Positions 8,986 to 16,990 of a stretch of DNA of 20,348 nucleotides are shown here, in pieces. Below the pieces are notes generated by a model that saw nothing but the letters and a program-made list of their open reading frames with translations, was not told the DNA's origin and searched no databases. Source of the DNA: Baffinella frigidus (Eukaryota; Cryptophyceae; Cryptomonadales; Baffinellaceae); contig MU646468.1 in assembly GCA_026770585.1 (NCBI GenBank), forward strand, positions 1-20,348, written 5' to 3'. Position 1 is the first letter of the stretch, and each line of letters begins with the position of its first letter. The position numbers were made by a program, and so were the translations under genes.

Positions 8986-9346
8986 CCTCCAAAATGCCGC
9001 AGGTGTGCGGGCGGGTCTCCGCAAAGCTGATGTTTATTCATCACAATCATCGCGGCAATAGATGATGACATCTCTCCCGCACACAGGAGGGTGGGGAGCC
9101 TTCGTCCCACCTACTTCATGGCTATAGTAGCCACCTGTTACGACCATAATTCTGCTTCAGAGACAGATGAGTGTATTAAGGCCACGGCCTCTTTTCACAC
9201 ACCACGCTCAGGAAGCACCAGAGGCCTCCGCACGGGGGGGGGGGCTTTCCCTGGGTTTCTAAATCTCTCTCGCGCTCGAGGCCTTGCCGCGGTAGCCTCA
9301 AGGCCTTTATACGATACAGGCCTTTAGACGCTTAAAAGCCTCTCAT
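8986..9346 (-). other. Probable thioredoxin 3' flank / UTR
   Basis: No gene recognised. On the minus strand ATGAATAAACATC (around 9029-9040) is a candidate polyadenylation signal for thioredoxin, ~370 bases past its stop. The stretch around it (CGGGAGAGATGTC...ATGAATAAACA) resembles 16470-16530, downstream of another minus-strand candidate 3' exon. Confidence 0.4.
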
Positions 9347-9410
9347 CGATAGCGGCTTTTAGGCCTCTGTCGATAGCGGCTTTTAGGCCTCTGCGATAGC
9401 GGCTTTTTAC
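9347..9410. repeat. Tandem 24-base repeat at the thioredoxin stop codon
   Basis: CGATAGCGGCTTTTAGGCCT plus CTGT repeats nearly three times (9347, 9371, 9394). The last partial copy overlaps the thioredoxin TAA at 9407-9409, so the array begins at the stop and extends into the 3' UTR. Confidence 0.7.
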
Positions 9411-11773
9411 GCGGCAGCCAGGGCAGCCTCGATCATGGCACGCAGCTTAGCAGGGTCCGCGCCGGAGAACCTGCCGAGCCACACCCGAGTTACTTAACAG
9501 GGCTACCTCGCTCAGAAGGAAACGCCCCCCCCCCTAGGACCACCACAGGGCCCTAGGCATGGTCCTACTGTAGGGTCCTAGGGGGGGGCGCTTTCTTATG
9601 GGCGAGGCACCCCTGTACAGTTTGCAGTTTGCATCGAGTTCCTTCTCGGTTTGCAGGGCTACGCTAGATACTGCCGAGCCACGCCCGAGGTACTTGACAG
9701 TTTACAGGGGCTACACACTGCCGAGCAACGCCACTTCGGTGCCCCTGTATGCATGTGAGCCTGATGCCACCCTGCGGGCGGTGTGTGCCCTGATTCTCAA
9801 GAAGAGAGGTTACTCGCGAGCCAGGTCACCACTCTAGGGGTCTACGAAAGACCTTTACCTAGGAGTCTAAAACCCTGCTAGGGACGCTTCAGGGTTTAGG
9901 GTTTAGGGCTTAGGGTTCAGGGTTGAGGGTGCAGGATTTTAGGTTTCAGGTGGTGGGATGCGCGAGGAACCCTTGTAACCCCAGCAGTGACCATCTAGCT
10001 CCAATACGGGAGCACAGGGCCAGGGTAGGGAGGTGTGCGAGCAGACGCCGAGGTACGCCAGAGGGGCAAGGGGGCAACAACGCCCCGGTGCGTTCAGAAT
10101 TGAGGTTCGCGGGCTGTCGACGGTTTGTCCCTTGAGTGGCCAGCAGCCAATACGCTCCAACCGTAGCCTACCGTAGGGCATACGTAGAAGCCTAGGACCT
10201 GTGGAGGGTCACATATGACCCCTGGCCACTTTGGGGATACGCCAGAGACGGGGGTATGCTACGCAGAGGTTCCTACGCAGGGGTTCGCATGCGAGTTTGC
10301 TCGTGCACCATCTTAGCTCTCTCTTCGGGGTAGGTTTGAGGTGCTTTCTGTGCGATCTGAGACGAGTTAGGCACGGCGTCGGGACCGTGTTGGTCTCACC
10401 TCCAAAACCCTCACGAAACCTCACGTGGAAAGTCCATGCTGTTCTAGTCGCGCAACCTAATAGATTCTATCTCAGATTTGGCTTGACGTTGGAGCCATTT
10501 CGTACCTTTGGGGGTTAAAACACCGAATTTTGTAACGGAAATCCTTTAGATAGACGCGTTGCGAAATATAACCTAACAGGTGACTCAATGATTTCCAACC
10601 GAAGAATTGCTTCTGCATTTATTCAAGCTGTAAAACAAAAATTAATTCAGACTTGAGGGCGGGTGTTTTCTCGAGGGCGGGTATTTTTCCAACCCGGTGT
10701 TGTTTCAACTTGTAGACCCTCACCCTCACACCTTTTGTTTTTGCTCTAAAACCGTTTGCTCCCTCCCTCCTTTAGGTCCTAGGTTGTAAATGCCCCCAAC
10801 ATAGGAGGACACCCCACCCTTCCCTGAAAAGGATCCGCAGGATGGCCCTGCTTTCTTTCGGATCGCATCCAGCCCTCCAGTGCAGAGGCTCGTGGCAGAA
10901 CCGCCTTCTCAAAACCAAACCTGACTAAACGCGCTTTATGCATGATGTGTGTGGGGTACTACCCCCCCACGCCAAAGAACGCGTTCAGCCAGCACGATGT
11001 ATGCGCATGCCGCCGCCATCCCAGCGAGTGCAACGCACGAACATGCGGCAGTGTCCAGCACAGAGAGGGGTTTCTAGATTGGGCGGAAGCTGTGGCATCC
11101 TGAAACAGGGAGGGAAAGAGGAGAGGGAGCGGGGCACTCACCCCCCGATCTTCTCGCCGCCCTTGTAGGCAGCGAAGGTCGGCATGGCCTGGATCCCGCA
11201 CGCCGCCGCGGTCTCCTGCTCCCGCATGCAAGGGCGCATCAGGCGAAGTCCCGCCGTTCGCCCAACACCAGGTTGTGAGGGGCAGCAGCGAGGCAGGGGA
11301 CGGCACCTCGTTCTTGTCGACGTCGACCTTGATGAACATCGCGCCGGCGAACTCATCAGCCATCTTCACGAACTCAGGCCCGATCCGCTGGCACGGGCCG
11401 CACCAGGTCGCGGTGAAGTCCACGATGACGGGCTGCAGGCACATCACATCACATCTCCACCCTGATCCCCACACGCAGCAAACGCAGGCGAAAAGCAACA
11501 AGCATGCGCCATACGCGCCATGGTGGCATCGGCCCACACCTTCCCATCTAGTGTCGCGGTGAGGATGTCGAATTCCGCCTTGGTCTCAACCTGCAATCCG
11601 CACCCCTGCTGTCACGGGCTGCATTTCTCGACATCGGCCAGGTCCTGGTCTCCACGAACTCGAAACAACATTGGATATAGAAAGGGCTCGATGCAATGCC
11701 GCCGGCATCAAGATTCGATGCCAGGAGCAACGGGGAGGGAGACGAGGGGTGGCAAGGTCACCTCCTTAACCAT
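9407..11773 (-). CDS. TRX: Thioredoxin (cytosolic type), five exons
   Basis: Dithiol-disulfide oxidoreductase of 108 residues. Exons, in reading order: 11762-11773, 11540-11590, 11307-11432, 11142-11215, 9407-9470, all with GT-AG boundaries and a consistent phase. The start MVKEVETKAEFD matches thioredoxin N-termini. The buried Asp26, the active site W31-C32-G33-P34-C35 and the cis-proline of MPTF (Pro75) fall exactly at canonical numbers. The last exon (GFSGADPAKLRAMIEAAL) supplies strand 5 and the C-terminal helix. It lies behind a 1,671-base intron holding MITE A3, element C2, telomere-like repeat and AT-rich sequence. No signal or transit peptide is seen, so cytosolic is inferred. It is divergent from profilin. 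A possible poly-A signal (AATAAA on the minus strand) is at 9033-9038. Confidence 0.93.
9497..9617. mobile_element. MITE family A, copy A3 (in thioredoxin intron 4)
   Basis: About 121 bp, ends ACAGGGCTACCTCGCTCAGA and TATGGGCGAGGCACCCCTGTA. It sits 26 bases upstream of the last-exon acceptor. The same local sequence (CTGCCGAGCCACRCCCGAG) recurs at 9670-9690 beyond the element. Confidence 0.8.
9885..9958. repeat. Short TTTAGGG-type tract in thioredoxin intron 4
   Basis: CAGGGTTTAGGGTTTAGGG followed by decaying variants. Interstitial telomere-like sequence within an intron, same orientation as 7785-7950. Confidence 0.75.
10126..10239. mobile_element. Family C element, copy C2 (in thioredoxin intron 4)
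   Basis: Ends TGTCCCTTGAGTGGCCAG and CTGGCCACTTTGGGGATA. The centre contains CCTACCGTAGGGCATACG and AGGGTCACATATGACCC. Uninterrupted, 114 bp. No ORF. Confidence 0.75.
10784..10895 (-). repeat. Diverged inverted counterpart of 1677-1792
   Basis: On the minus strand GAGCCTCTGCACTGGAG, GCGATCCGAAAG, GCAGATCC/GCGGATCC and TATGTTGGGNGCATTTANAACC align in order with 1677-1792. It may be a remnant of a longer dispersed repeat. It lies inside thioredoxin intron 4. Confidence 0.6.
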
Positions 11774-11978
11774 GTTTGCGAAGAATCTGTGGGGCGGAAG
11801 AATCTGTGGGGCGGAGTTGGCTAAAAGTTGTACGTTGACCTTGGAGCCCTTTCAAACACGTGACCAATTTACACGATGTGTACTTTTGGCGAGTTCACAT
11901 CGCTCCAAAAGTCATCATCAGTGACAGTTGACCGAAATATTGACTCAACCATGGAGGGAAAATCCCAAACTTTCGAAA
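11774..11978. promoter_or_regulatory. Shared divergent promoter, thioredoxin / profilin
   Basis: 205 bases separate the two start codons. A perfect 17-base tandem repeat GAAGAATCTGTGGGGCG occupies 11780-11796 and 11797-11813, next to the thioredoxin start. An inverted ACTTTTGG...CCAAAAGT pair lies near 11882-11913. No TATA box is obvious. Both 5' UTRs must lie within this interval unless there are unseen upstream exons. Confidence 0.65.
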
Positions 11979-14141
11979 ATGGTGAGACACGTCCCACCTT
12001 CCCCCGATGCTTGGGCCTCCTGGTCGCTAACTCGCTCGCAAGACCCGGCAGATTGAGGCTGGCTGGTCCCTCTTCTGGATTCCCGTGGTGTGCAGCGTTT
12101 GTCGGCTTGTGGAGGGGTGCTGACACGCAGCGAAACCCCAGTCTTGGCAGGCTTATGTTGACGATCAGATGGTAGCGACGGGGTTCGTCGACAAGGGCGC
12201 TATCTTCGGCGTCGATGGCTCCCAGTGGGCTATTACACCTGGGTTCGCGGTACGTGGCCTCTGCTCGCTCCGATCTTTCCTGACGTGGCGCACATATGAC
12301 CCTTGCGAAGATCATCTATTTGAATCCGCTGCACCATTCCCCTGCGCTGTGCCTTCCCTTCTGCCCCTCTTGCGAGAAGCCTGTCCCAGGAAGCAGCCCG
12401 CAGGATTGTGTGGAATCTAGATATTGATGTGGCTCCCGCTTCACTGATTCAGCACCTGCAAAGCCTTTGCTCCATGGGATATGCTCTTGTGCCACAGAAG
12501 ATCGAGCTGACCTGGGTGTGCATGATTCACCGCGCGAGCAGATCTCCCCCGAGGAGGCGGCCGCGATCACCACCGCTGCCAACACCCCCTCGACTGTGCT
12601 GGGCGGTGGCCTCACGCTGCAGGTAGTCACGCAGCTCTCTCTCGTGTATACGCGTCGCTATCTCCCCAACTCTTGTCTCAAACCTGTCCAGACGCACGGC
12701 TCTTCTCCCCCAGCGCTCTTTCCCAACGATTACGTGTGCCTGGATTCGCGGTTGCCAGAACCTCTTGCGTTGAGCACGCAGGCATTCACGAGGGTTGATG
12801 GTTAACGTTTCTTCTCCGAATGCCCACGCCGTGGGAAGGATCAGGACCTGGCCCTTCAGCAACTCCTCACCCGACCCCTGCAACCAGGGCCACAAGTACA
12901 TGATCCTCCGGGCTGACGACAGCGCCATCTACGGCCGCAAGGTGTCCTCCCCTGCCCCCTTCTGTCCCCACGCACGCTTCCTTCGCAGTGCAAAGATTTC
13001 CCCTGCCGTCAAGCCTGGCAGCCTGGCTTCGACCCACCCGCTCCGCGCTGTGCAATATTCTGGGGATGTGTAGAGGTATTCTGGGGAGGTATAGTGGTAT
13101 TTTGGGGAGGTGGAACTTTTGGCGGGGGGATCGGGAGATGCGGCCACATTTTTTTCGCCCCGCCCATGTTTGGCGATGATCTGCTAGGGCAGCCGGGGAG
13201 GCCCGGGGAGCGGAGTGCACTCCGCTCCTCGGTCTACGGGTTGTGGACGACACAATGTCTTAATTGTTTTTTTTGAATGTCCCAAAGCGACTTTTAAAGA
13301 CCAGTATTAATTGGCAGGGGAACCTCGGCTTCTGCGTTGTGAAGACGAACCAGGCGGTTCTCTTGGGCCACTTTGGTGAGCGCCCCGTACCCTCCTTTGT
13401 TGAAACGGTGGCGTGTCGGCGCGCCAGCTGTTCGCATGATGTGCTTTGCTGAATATATCGTGCATGGCGTGTTGGTGAGCGTACCGTGCCCTCCTCGTTG
13501 GCCAAGTTGGCGTGTCGGCGCTAGGGTATCATGGCGCGCCAGCTATTGGCAGCAAGTTCTTTCTGGTTTTTTTTTGTCTGCCGTGTTGTGTGCGGTCTGC
13601 TGGTTGCCTTGTGGTGTGAAACGTACTCTCGCCAAGTGCCGTGCCCTGGCTGTCTCCCGATTTAATCCCGCGGATCCAGGTTGATGACGATTTCTAGGAC
13701 TCGGCAACGAACACTACAGGGGTACCTCGATTACAAGAAAACGCCTCCCCGTAGGACCCTACCGTAGGCCTATGCCTAGGGCCCTATGGTCGTCCTAGGG
13801 GGTTGACGCTTTCTTGTAACCGAGGTACCCCTGTACTACACAATTGGTTCATACAAGTAATAGTAAGATATGTGTGCAGCAATTTTCGTAGCCAAATCGT
13901 ATTCAACTTGAATATTCGCCCGGATGAGATTGATGTCGAGGGAAATCCTGAGACGGAACTGTGCACGCCCACAGTTCTGCCTTCTGCAATCAAGGCGTGG
14001 ACAGTGCAACGTGGTGGTGGAAAACCTTGGGGACTTTGGGCCTAAACCATAAACCCGAAACCAGGCGAGAACGTGCAGCCTGGACAGTGCAACGTGGTGG
14101 TGGAAAAGCTTGGGGACTACCTCAAGGAGAACGGGTACTAA
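11979..14141 (+). CDS. PFN: Profilin, six exons
   Basis: Actin-monomer and poly-proline binding protein of 126 residues, acting in the cytosol. Exons: 11979-11981 (the ATG alone, followed by GTGAGA), 12142-12249, 12542-12622, 12888-12941, 13318-13375, 14065-14141. All junctions are GT-AG and the frame closes exactly. Family marks: SWQAYVDDQM at the N-terminus with the Trp/Tyr that bind poly-proline, GAIFGVDGSQWA, SPEEAAAI, GHKYMILRADD, GFCVVKTNQAVLLGHF, and the C-terminal PGQCNVVVEKLGDYLKEN. Intron 5 (689 bases) contains MITE A4, a family E arm, a duplicate of the donor region and a decayed copy of the last exon. The start is supported because W3-Q4 directly follows the split ATG, as in profilins. 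Confidence 0.93.
13054..13112. repeat. Three tandem GTATTCTGGGGAGG units in profilin intron 4
   Basis: Units of ~20-25 bases (ATATTCTGGGGATGTGTAGA, GGTATTCTGGGGAGGTATAG, GGTATTTTGGGGAGGTGG). Intronic and G-rich. Confidence 0.65.
13207..13228. repeat. 22-base perfect palindrome in profilin intron 4
   Basis: GGAGCGGAGTG and its exact complement meet with no loop. This could be a protein-binding site, a cruciform or a tiny element end. It lies 90 bases before exon 5. Confidence 0.6.
13373..13522. repeat. Duplicated donor region in profilin intron 5
   Basis: The stretch starting TTGGTGAGCG across the exon 5 donor (13373-13424) is repeated at 13472-13522: TTGGTGAGCG, CCGTRCCCTCCT, GTTG, then TTGGCGTGTCGGCGC or TGGCGTGTCGGCGC. 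The second copy retains the GTGAGC donor motif. Confidence 0.75.
13715..13835. mobile_element. MITE family A, copy A4 (in profilin intron 5)
   Basis: 121 bp, ends TACAGGGGTACCTCGATTAC and GTAACCGAGGTACCCCTGTA. Its subterminal GATTACAAG matches the end of the larger element D rather than the usual GCTCATAAG, linking the two families. Confidence 0.85.
13877..13933. mobile_element. Solo arm of family E in profilin intron 5
   Basis: GTGTGCAGCAATTTTCGTAG, AATCGTATT, ATTCGCCCGGATGAGAT align in order with the right half of the foldback at 2482-2640. The partner arm is missing. Confidence 0.6.
13998..14034 (+). pseudogene. Decayed duplicate of the last profilin exon
   Basis: 37 bases (TGGACAGTGCAACGTGGTGG onward) repeat at 14081-14117 with one mismatch, 83 bases apart. 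Translated in the profilin frame it gives GQCNVVVENLGDF and then diverges, so it lacks the true C-terminus. It lies just upstream of the acceptor used by exon 6. Confidence 0.8.
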
Positions 14142-14297
14142 TTCCTCTCCGGGATATCTTGGGATTACACGGGACCGCAGGGCTGGCCTCACGAGTGTGA
14201 GGTTGCGACTCGCCCGCCATGTGCGTTACATACACGTACGCTGTACAAAAAAACACCGCGCCCTGGCCACACCGCAGGGGTGGTTACACGCACTTTG

Positions 14298-14426
14298 TAC
14301 AGGGGCAACTCGCTCATAAGAACCCCCCCTAGGACCACTGTACAGGTGCAGGGCCATAGGAATAGGCCTACTGCACGGTATGGTCCTAAGGGGTGGCGTT
14401 TTCTTATGAGCGAGGCAACCCCTGTA
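14298..14426. mobile_element. MITE family A, copy A5
   Basis: 129 bp, ends TACAGGGGCAACTCGCTCAT and ATGAGCGAGGCAACCCCTGTA. The core is enlarged by GTACAGGTGCAGGGCC. It lies 156 bases past the profilin stop. The interval 14142-14297 shows no further gene. Confidence 0.85.
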
Positions 14427-14568
14427 AACGTACGTACATCATGTACACGGTACTTGCTGGAGAAGCGCTGTGGTGGGCAGCGGGGCCTCATCAGGTATGG
14501 AGAAATCTGTGGCCGCCATGCACCCCCCCCGCGTCTACGTACGATACAGACGCACGCAAGTACAGGGA

Positions 14569-14699
14569 TACAGGGGTACCTCGCTCATAAGAAACTGCCC
14601 CCCCCCTAGGACCACCGTAGGGCCCTAGGCATAGGCCTACTGTAGGATCCTAGCTACATGTAGGGGGAGCCAGTTTCTTATGAGCGAGGTAACCCTGTA
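14569..14699. mobile_element. MITE family A, copy A6
   Basis: 131 bp, ends TACAGGGGTACCTCGCTCAT and ATGAGCGAGGTAACCCTGTA. An extra TACAGGGA lies immediately before the left end. The core CCACCGTAGGGCCCTAGGCA matches A8. Confidence 0.85.
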
Positions 14700-14711
14700 C
14701 CTCGTGTGCAC

Positions 14712-14792
14712 CGTAACTTAAGAATGCGTAATGATTCGACCCCTGCGTGTTCTCACTTAAGTACCAGAGGGTTGACTAAATCTCGCGTTACA
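14712..14792. mobile_element. Partial family B copy (B4)
   Basis: AACTTAAGAATGCG ... CTTAAGTACCAGAGGGTTGA then CTAAATCTCGCGT follows the interior order of B elements but lacks termini. B3 begins immediately after, as if inserted into it. Confidence 0.55.
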
Positions 14793-14980
14793 TACAGGGG
14801 TATCTGGGACTACACCAGAACTTAAGAACAAAGACCGGATTTGGGCCCCCCGTTTTCTTAATTTAGTACCAGAGGGTTGACTTAATCTTGAGTTTAGACA
14901 CCCCTCTGGTACTAATTTAAGAAAACAGACACCGACCGATGTCGGAGCACCCGTGTTCTTGTAGTCCAGATACCCCTGTA
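14793..14980. mobile_element. MITE family B, copy B3
   Basis: 188 bp, ends TACAGGGGTATCTGGGAC and GTCCAGATACCCCTGTA. The internal inverted repeat GTACCAGAGGGTTGACT is present, with TCTTGAGTTTAG in the loop. No ORF. Confidence 0.85.
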
Positions 14981-15187
14981 GGTGTGGGTATCTAGGCTCT
15001 AAGGGCATCTAAGGACGCAAGGTTATGAGGACGTCGGCGTAGATTCACTTAAGCCTCCTTAAGTACATTCACTTAGGCCGTCTAAGTAGAGAGAGTTGAC
15101 TAGTAACTACCGGCCTTCTAAGGCCGGGTCGAGCTCTCGAGTCAATCCAGCGAAAGACAGTGGCCTCCTCGGGATTCGTGGAGCCTG
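14981..15187. other. Short palindromes, no gene
   Basis: Contains CTTAAGCCTCCTTAAG and CCGGCCTTCTAAGGCCGG (15110-15127), both near-palindromic, and an inverted GTTGACT/AGTCAA pair. Probably debris of foldback elements. Confidence 0.45.
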
Positions 15188-16051
15188 TACAGGGCTTACT
15201 CGATTACAAGGTCACACACTTTTGAGCAGTCAGTGTGTGTGACCTTAAATTTAAGGTCCACAGGAAAGCAGTCAGTGTGTGTGACCTTAAATTCAAGGTC
15301 CACAGAAAAGCAGTCAGTGTGTGACCTTAAATGACCTTAAATTCAGCAAGGTTCGCGAACGACGAGTGTGTGCGGACCTTGAATTCAGTACATCTACATG
15401 TACAACCAAGACACGTGATCAGCTCGGCTGTCCTTTATTAGACCCGTGCAACCTTCCTCTTCCTCTGAGCAAGGGGAACATCTTCCTGTGAATCCTCGCT
15501 CTCCTCCTCGCCCCCCTCCTCGCTCCCCTCCTCACCCCCCTCTTCACCACCGCCTTCCTCATCCGACGAGAGCTCGTCAGGTTCTGGGAATTTAGCGAAG
15601 TCTAGGTACTCCCTAGCGTCCTCCGGATCGTCATCTGAGTCGTCCTCGAGAGCCCGAACGGATCCATCCTCGACTCCCGAGTCCTTCCCCTCTAATTCGA
15701 GGAGCTGCTCCTCATCGTTGCCAACCCAGGTGTCGTCCCACGCCCTGTTCGCAGCCTCAGCCTTCTTCTCCTCGCTCTCCCAGTTCAAGTCGGTCTCCGA
15801 GAACGTGAAGGGGGGGCCGTCCTTAGGCCAAAATTCGCCAGCTCCATTCTCCGGGGGGGTAAGCACTCTGAAGACCAATTTTTTTTCGCTGTTGTAAGGT
15901 CACACACGAAAAGCAGTCAGTGTGTGTGACCTTAAATCTAAGGTCCACAAAAAAGCAGTCAGTGTGCGGACCTTGAATAATTAAGGTCCACATCGGAGTG
16001 TCCAGTGTGTGACCTTGTATTGTGTGACCTTGTAATCGAGTAAGGCCTGTA
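15188..16051. mobile_element. 864-bp TIR element D with an internal ORF
   Basis: The 31-base ends (TACAGGGCTTACTCGATTAC then AAGGTCACACA) are inverted copies with one mismatch. Inside each end lie direct repeats of ~42 bases built on GCAGTCAGTGTGTGTGACC and an AAGGTC palindrome; the copy at 15241-15258 (GACCTTAAATTTAAGGTC) is a perfect 18-base palindrome. There are about three copies on the left and two or three on the right. These look like subterminal protein-binding repeats. Between them is a minus-strand ORF (15438-15878) that does not look like a known transposase. Confidence 0.8.
15438..15878 (-). CDS. Acidic ORF inside element D, unknown function
   Basis: 146 codons are open to a TAA at 15438-15440, which is immediately part of a TAATAAA poly-A-like signal. 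The first codon of the open frame is TTG and there is no in-frame ATG. Either a TTG start is used or this is a last exon (a TCTTCAG acceptor lies around 15868-15874). The N-terminal third is mixed (FWPKDGPPFTFSETDLNW), then EEKKAEAANRAWDDTWVGND, then long Glu/Asp/Gly runs and a basic tail QRKRKVARV that could be a nuclear signal. An acidic-plus-basic-tail design is common in nuclear chaperone-like proteins, but I recognise no family. The WDDTW patch recalls DSS1/SEM1 only weakly. Confidence 0.45.
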   Translation of the reverse strand: MVFRVLTPPENGAGEFWPKDGPPFTFSETDLNWESEEKKAEAANRAWDDTWVGNDEEQLLELEGKDSGVEDGSVRALEDDSDDDPEDAREYLDFAKFPEPDELSSDEEGGGEEGGEEGSEEGGEEESEDSQEDVPLAQRKRKVARV

Positions 16052-16116
16052 GCGTTCAGAGTAGGGGTGCATGCAGAGGGTCGGAGAGGCCCTGTGGCGA
16101 TTTGCGAAGGAGGAGC

Positions 16117-16249
16117 TACAGAGGTACCTCGCTCATCAGAAAGCGCCCCCCCCCCTCGGACCATCACAGGGCCCTAGCTAGGCACAGGCCTACTGTAGGA
16201 TCATACAATGTAGGGGGTGGCGCTTTCTGACAAGTGAGGGACCCCTGTA
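16117..16249. mobile_element. MITE family A, copy A7
   Basis: 133 bp, ends TACAGAGGTACCTCGCTCAT and AAGTGAGGGACCCCTGTA, more diverged than its siblings. The core contains ACAATGTAGGGGG, similar to A6. Confidence 0.8.
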
Positions 16250-16429
16250 CATGTGGGTGTGCACGAAAACGCCCTTGGTTAGGTGTGCATGCACAAGTGC
16301 GAGGACCATCTCGGGACGAGCCCGCCTCAGGCGGAGAACAACAGTCATTTGTTGAGACTTGAGGATATCGGGCTATTTCAGGGGTCGGTCCACCAGGAAA
16401 GGGCCCCCCCCTCGTGGGGAATAAACTCA

Positions 16430-16572
16430 AGAAGCGGTGGCTCTTCTCCTCGCTGGATCTCAGCCGAGATGCTGTTTATTCATGATACTCAACCCGGGAA
16501 CGGCTGGGCACACCTCTCCCGCGCTGAGAGGGTTACGTGTGCATGCAGAAGCGGTCGCTCTTCTTCTTGACG
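16430..16572. repeat. Imperfect tandem duplication
   Basis: AGAAGCGGTGGCTCTTCTCC near 16431 and AGAAGCGGTCGCTCTTCTTC near 16547 start similar stretches ~116 bases apart. On the minus strand they encode similar Lys/Ser/Arg-rich tips. The interval 16250-16429 shows no recognised gene. Confidence 0.55.
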
Positions 16573-16619
16573 CGCGTGTCGAGCTCTGACTCGCGCGTCG
16601 CGGCGGCAACCTCCACAAC
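16533..16619 (-). CDS. Candidate terminal exon, possibly of the FAM32A-like gene
   Basis: After a TGGATGCAG acceptor, 28 codons (VVEVAAATRESELDTRVKKK then SDRFCMHT) run to TAA at 16533-16535. An AATAAA on the minus strand at 16475-16480, 53 bases past the stop, supports a gene 3' end. Phase 0 would join it to FAM32A-like exon 3. It lacks the conserved C-terminal FAM32A block, so the link is only inferred from strand, phase and context. Diverged copies of its 5' part recur at about 16740-16790, 16883-16912 and 17347-17392. Confidence 0.35.
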   Translation of the reverse strand, partial: VVEVAAATRESELDTRVKKKSDRFCMHT

Positions 16620-16795
16620 CTGCATCCAGTGGCGCGGGGTCACTTCCTCGCCACAGGGTTGCTTACTCGCGAACAAAGACACGCAGGGCACTCGGGAATA
16701 ATGGACATGCACGAACGCCCTAGGGGCCTACACTATGCCAGAGCTCTGACTCGCGCGTCGCGACAGCGACCTCGACAACCTGCATCCAACATCGG

Positions 16796-16880
16796 TTTCA
16801 GTTTACGGATTCGGGATTCGGGATTCGGGTTTCGGGATTCGGGTTTCGGGATTCGGGTTTCAGGATTCGGGGTTCGGGTT
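16796..16880. repeat. TTCGGGA/TTCGGGT heptamer array
   Basis: About ten 7-base units alternating GGATTCG and GGTTTCG (period seven), a telomere-unit-like variant (TTTAGGG to TTTCGGG). Located inside the decayed tandem repeat. Confidence 0.8.
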
Positions 16881-16990
16881 CGCGGCCGACACCTCCACCA
16901 CCTGCATCCAGTAGAGCGGGGTCAGTTACTCGCCAAAGGGTTACCTACTCGCCAGAGGGTTACTCAATTCATTTTCAATGTTGATAGGCT

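Noticed and set aside
9347-9410. CRISPR-like array
   Set aside because: Only three short contiguous repeats without spacers, in a eukaryotic 3' UTR.
10959-11537. 192-residue single-exon thioredoxin with a signal peptide
   Set aside because: The hydrophobic N-terminus and the part after DKNE are translated introns; GT-AG splicing gives a normal 108-residue protein.
12527-12928. 133-codon minus-strand open frame
   Set aside because: It is antisense to profilin exons 3 and 4 and their intron, whose splicing and protein match are clear.
13715-13835. MITE A4 as an introner that created the intron
   Set aside because: The element lies well inside a longer intron and its ends do not coincide with the splice sites.
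15438-15878. DSS1/SEM1 homologue
   Set aside because: Only a short acidic Trp-containing patch is similar; length and remaining sequence do not fit.
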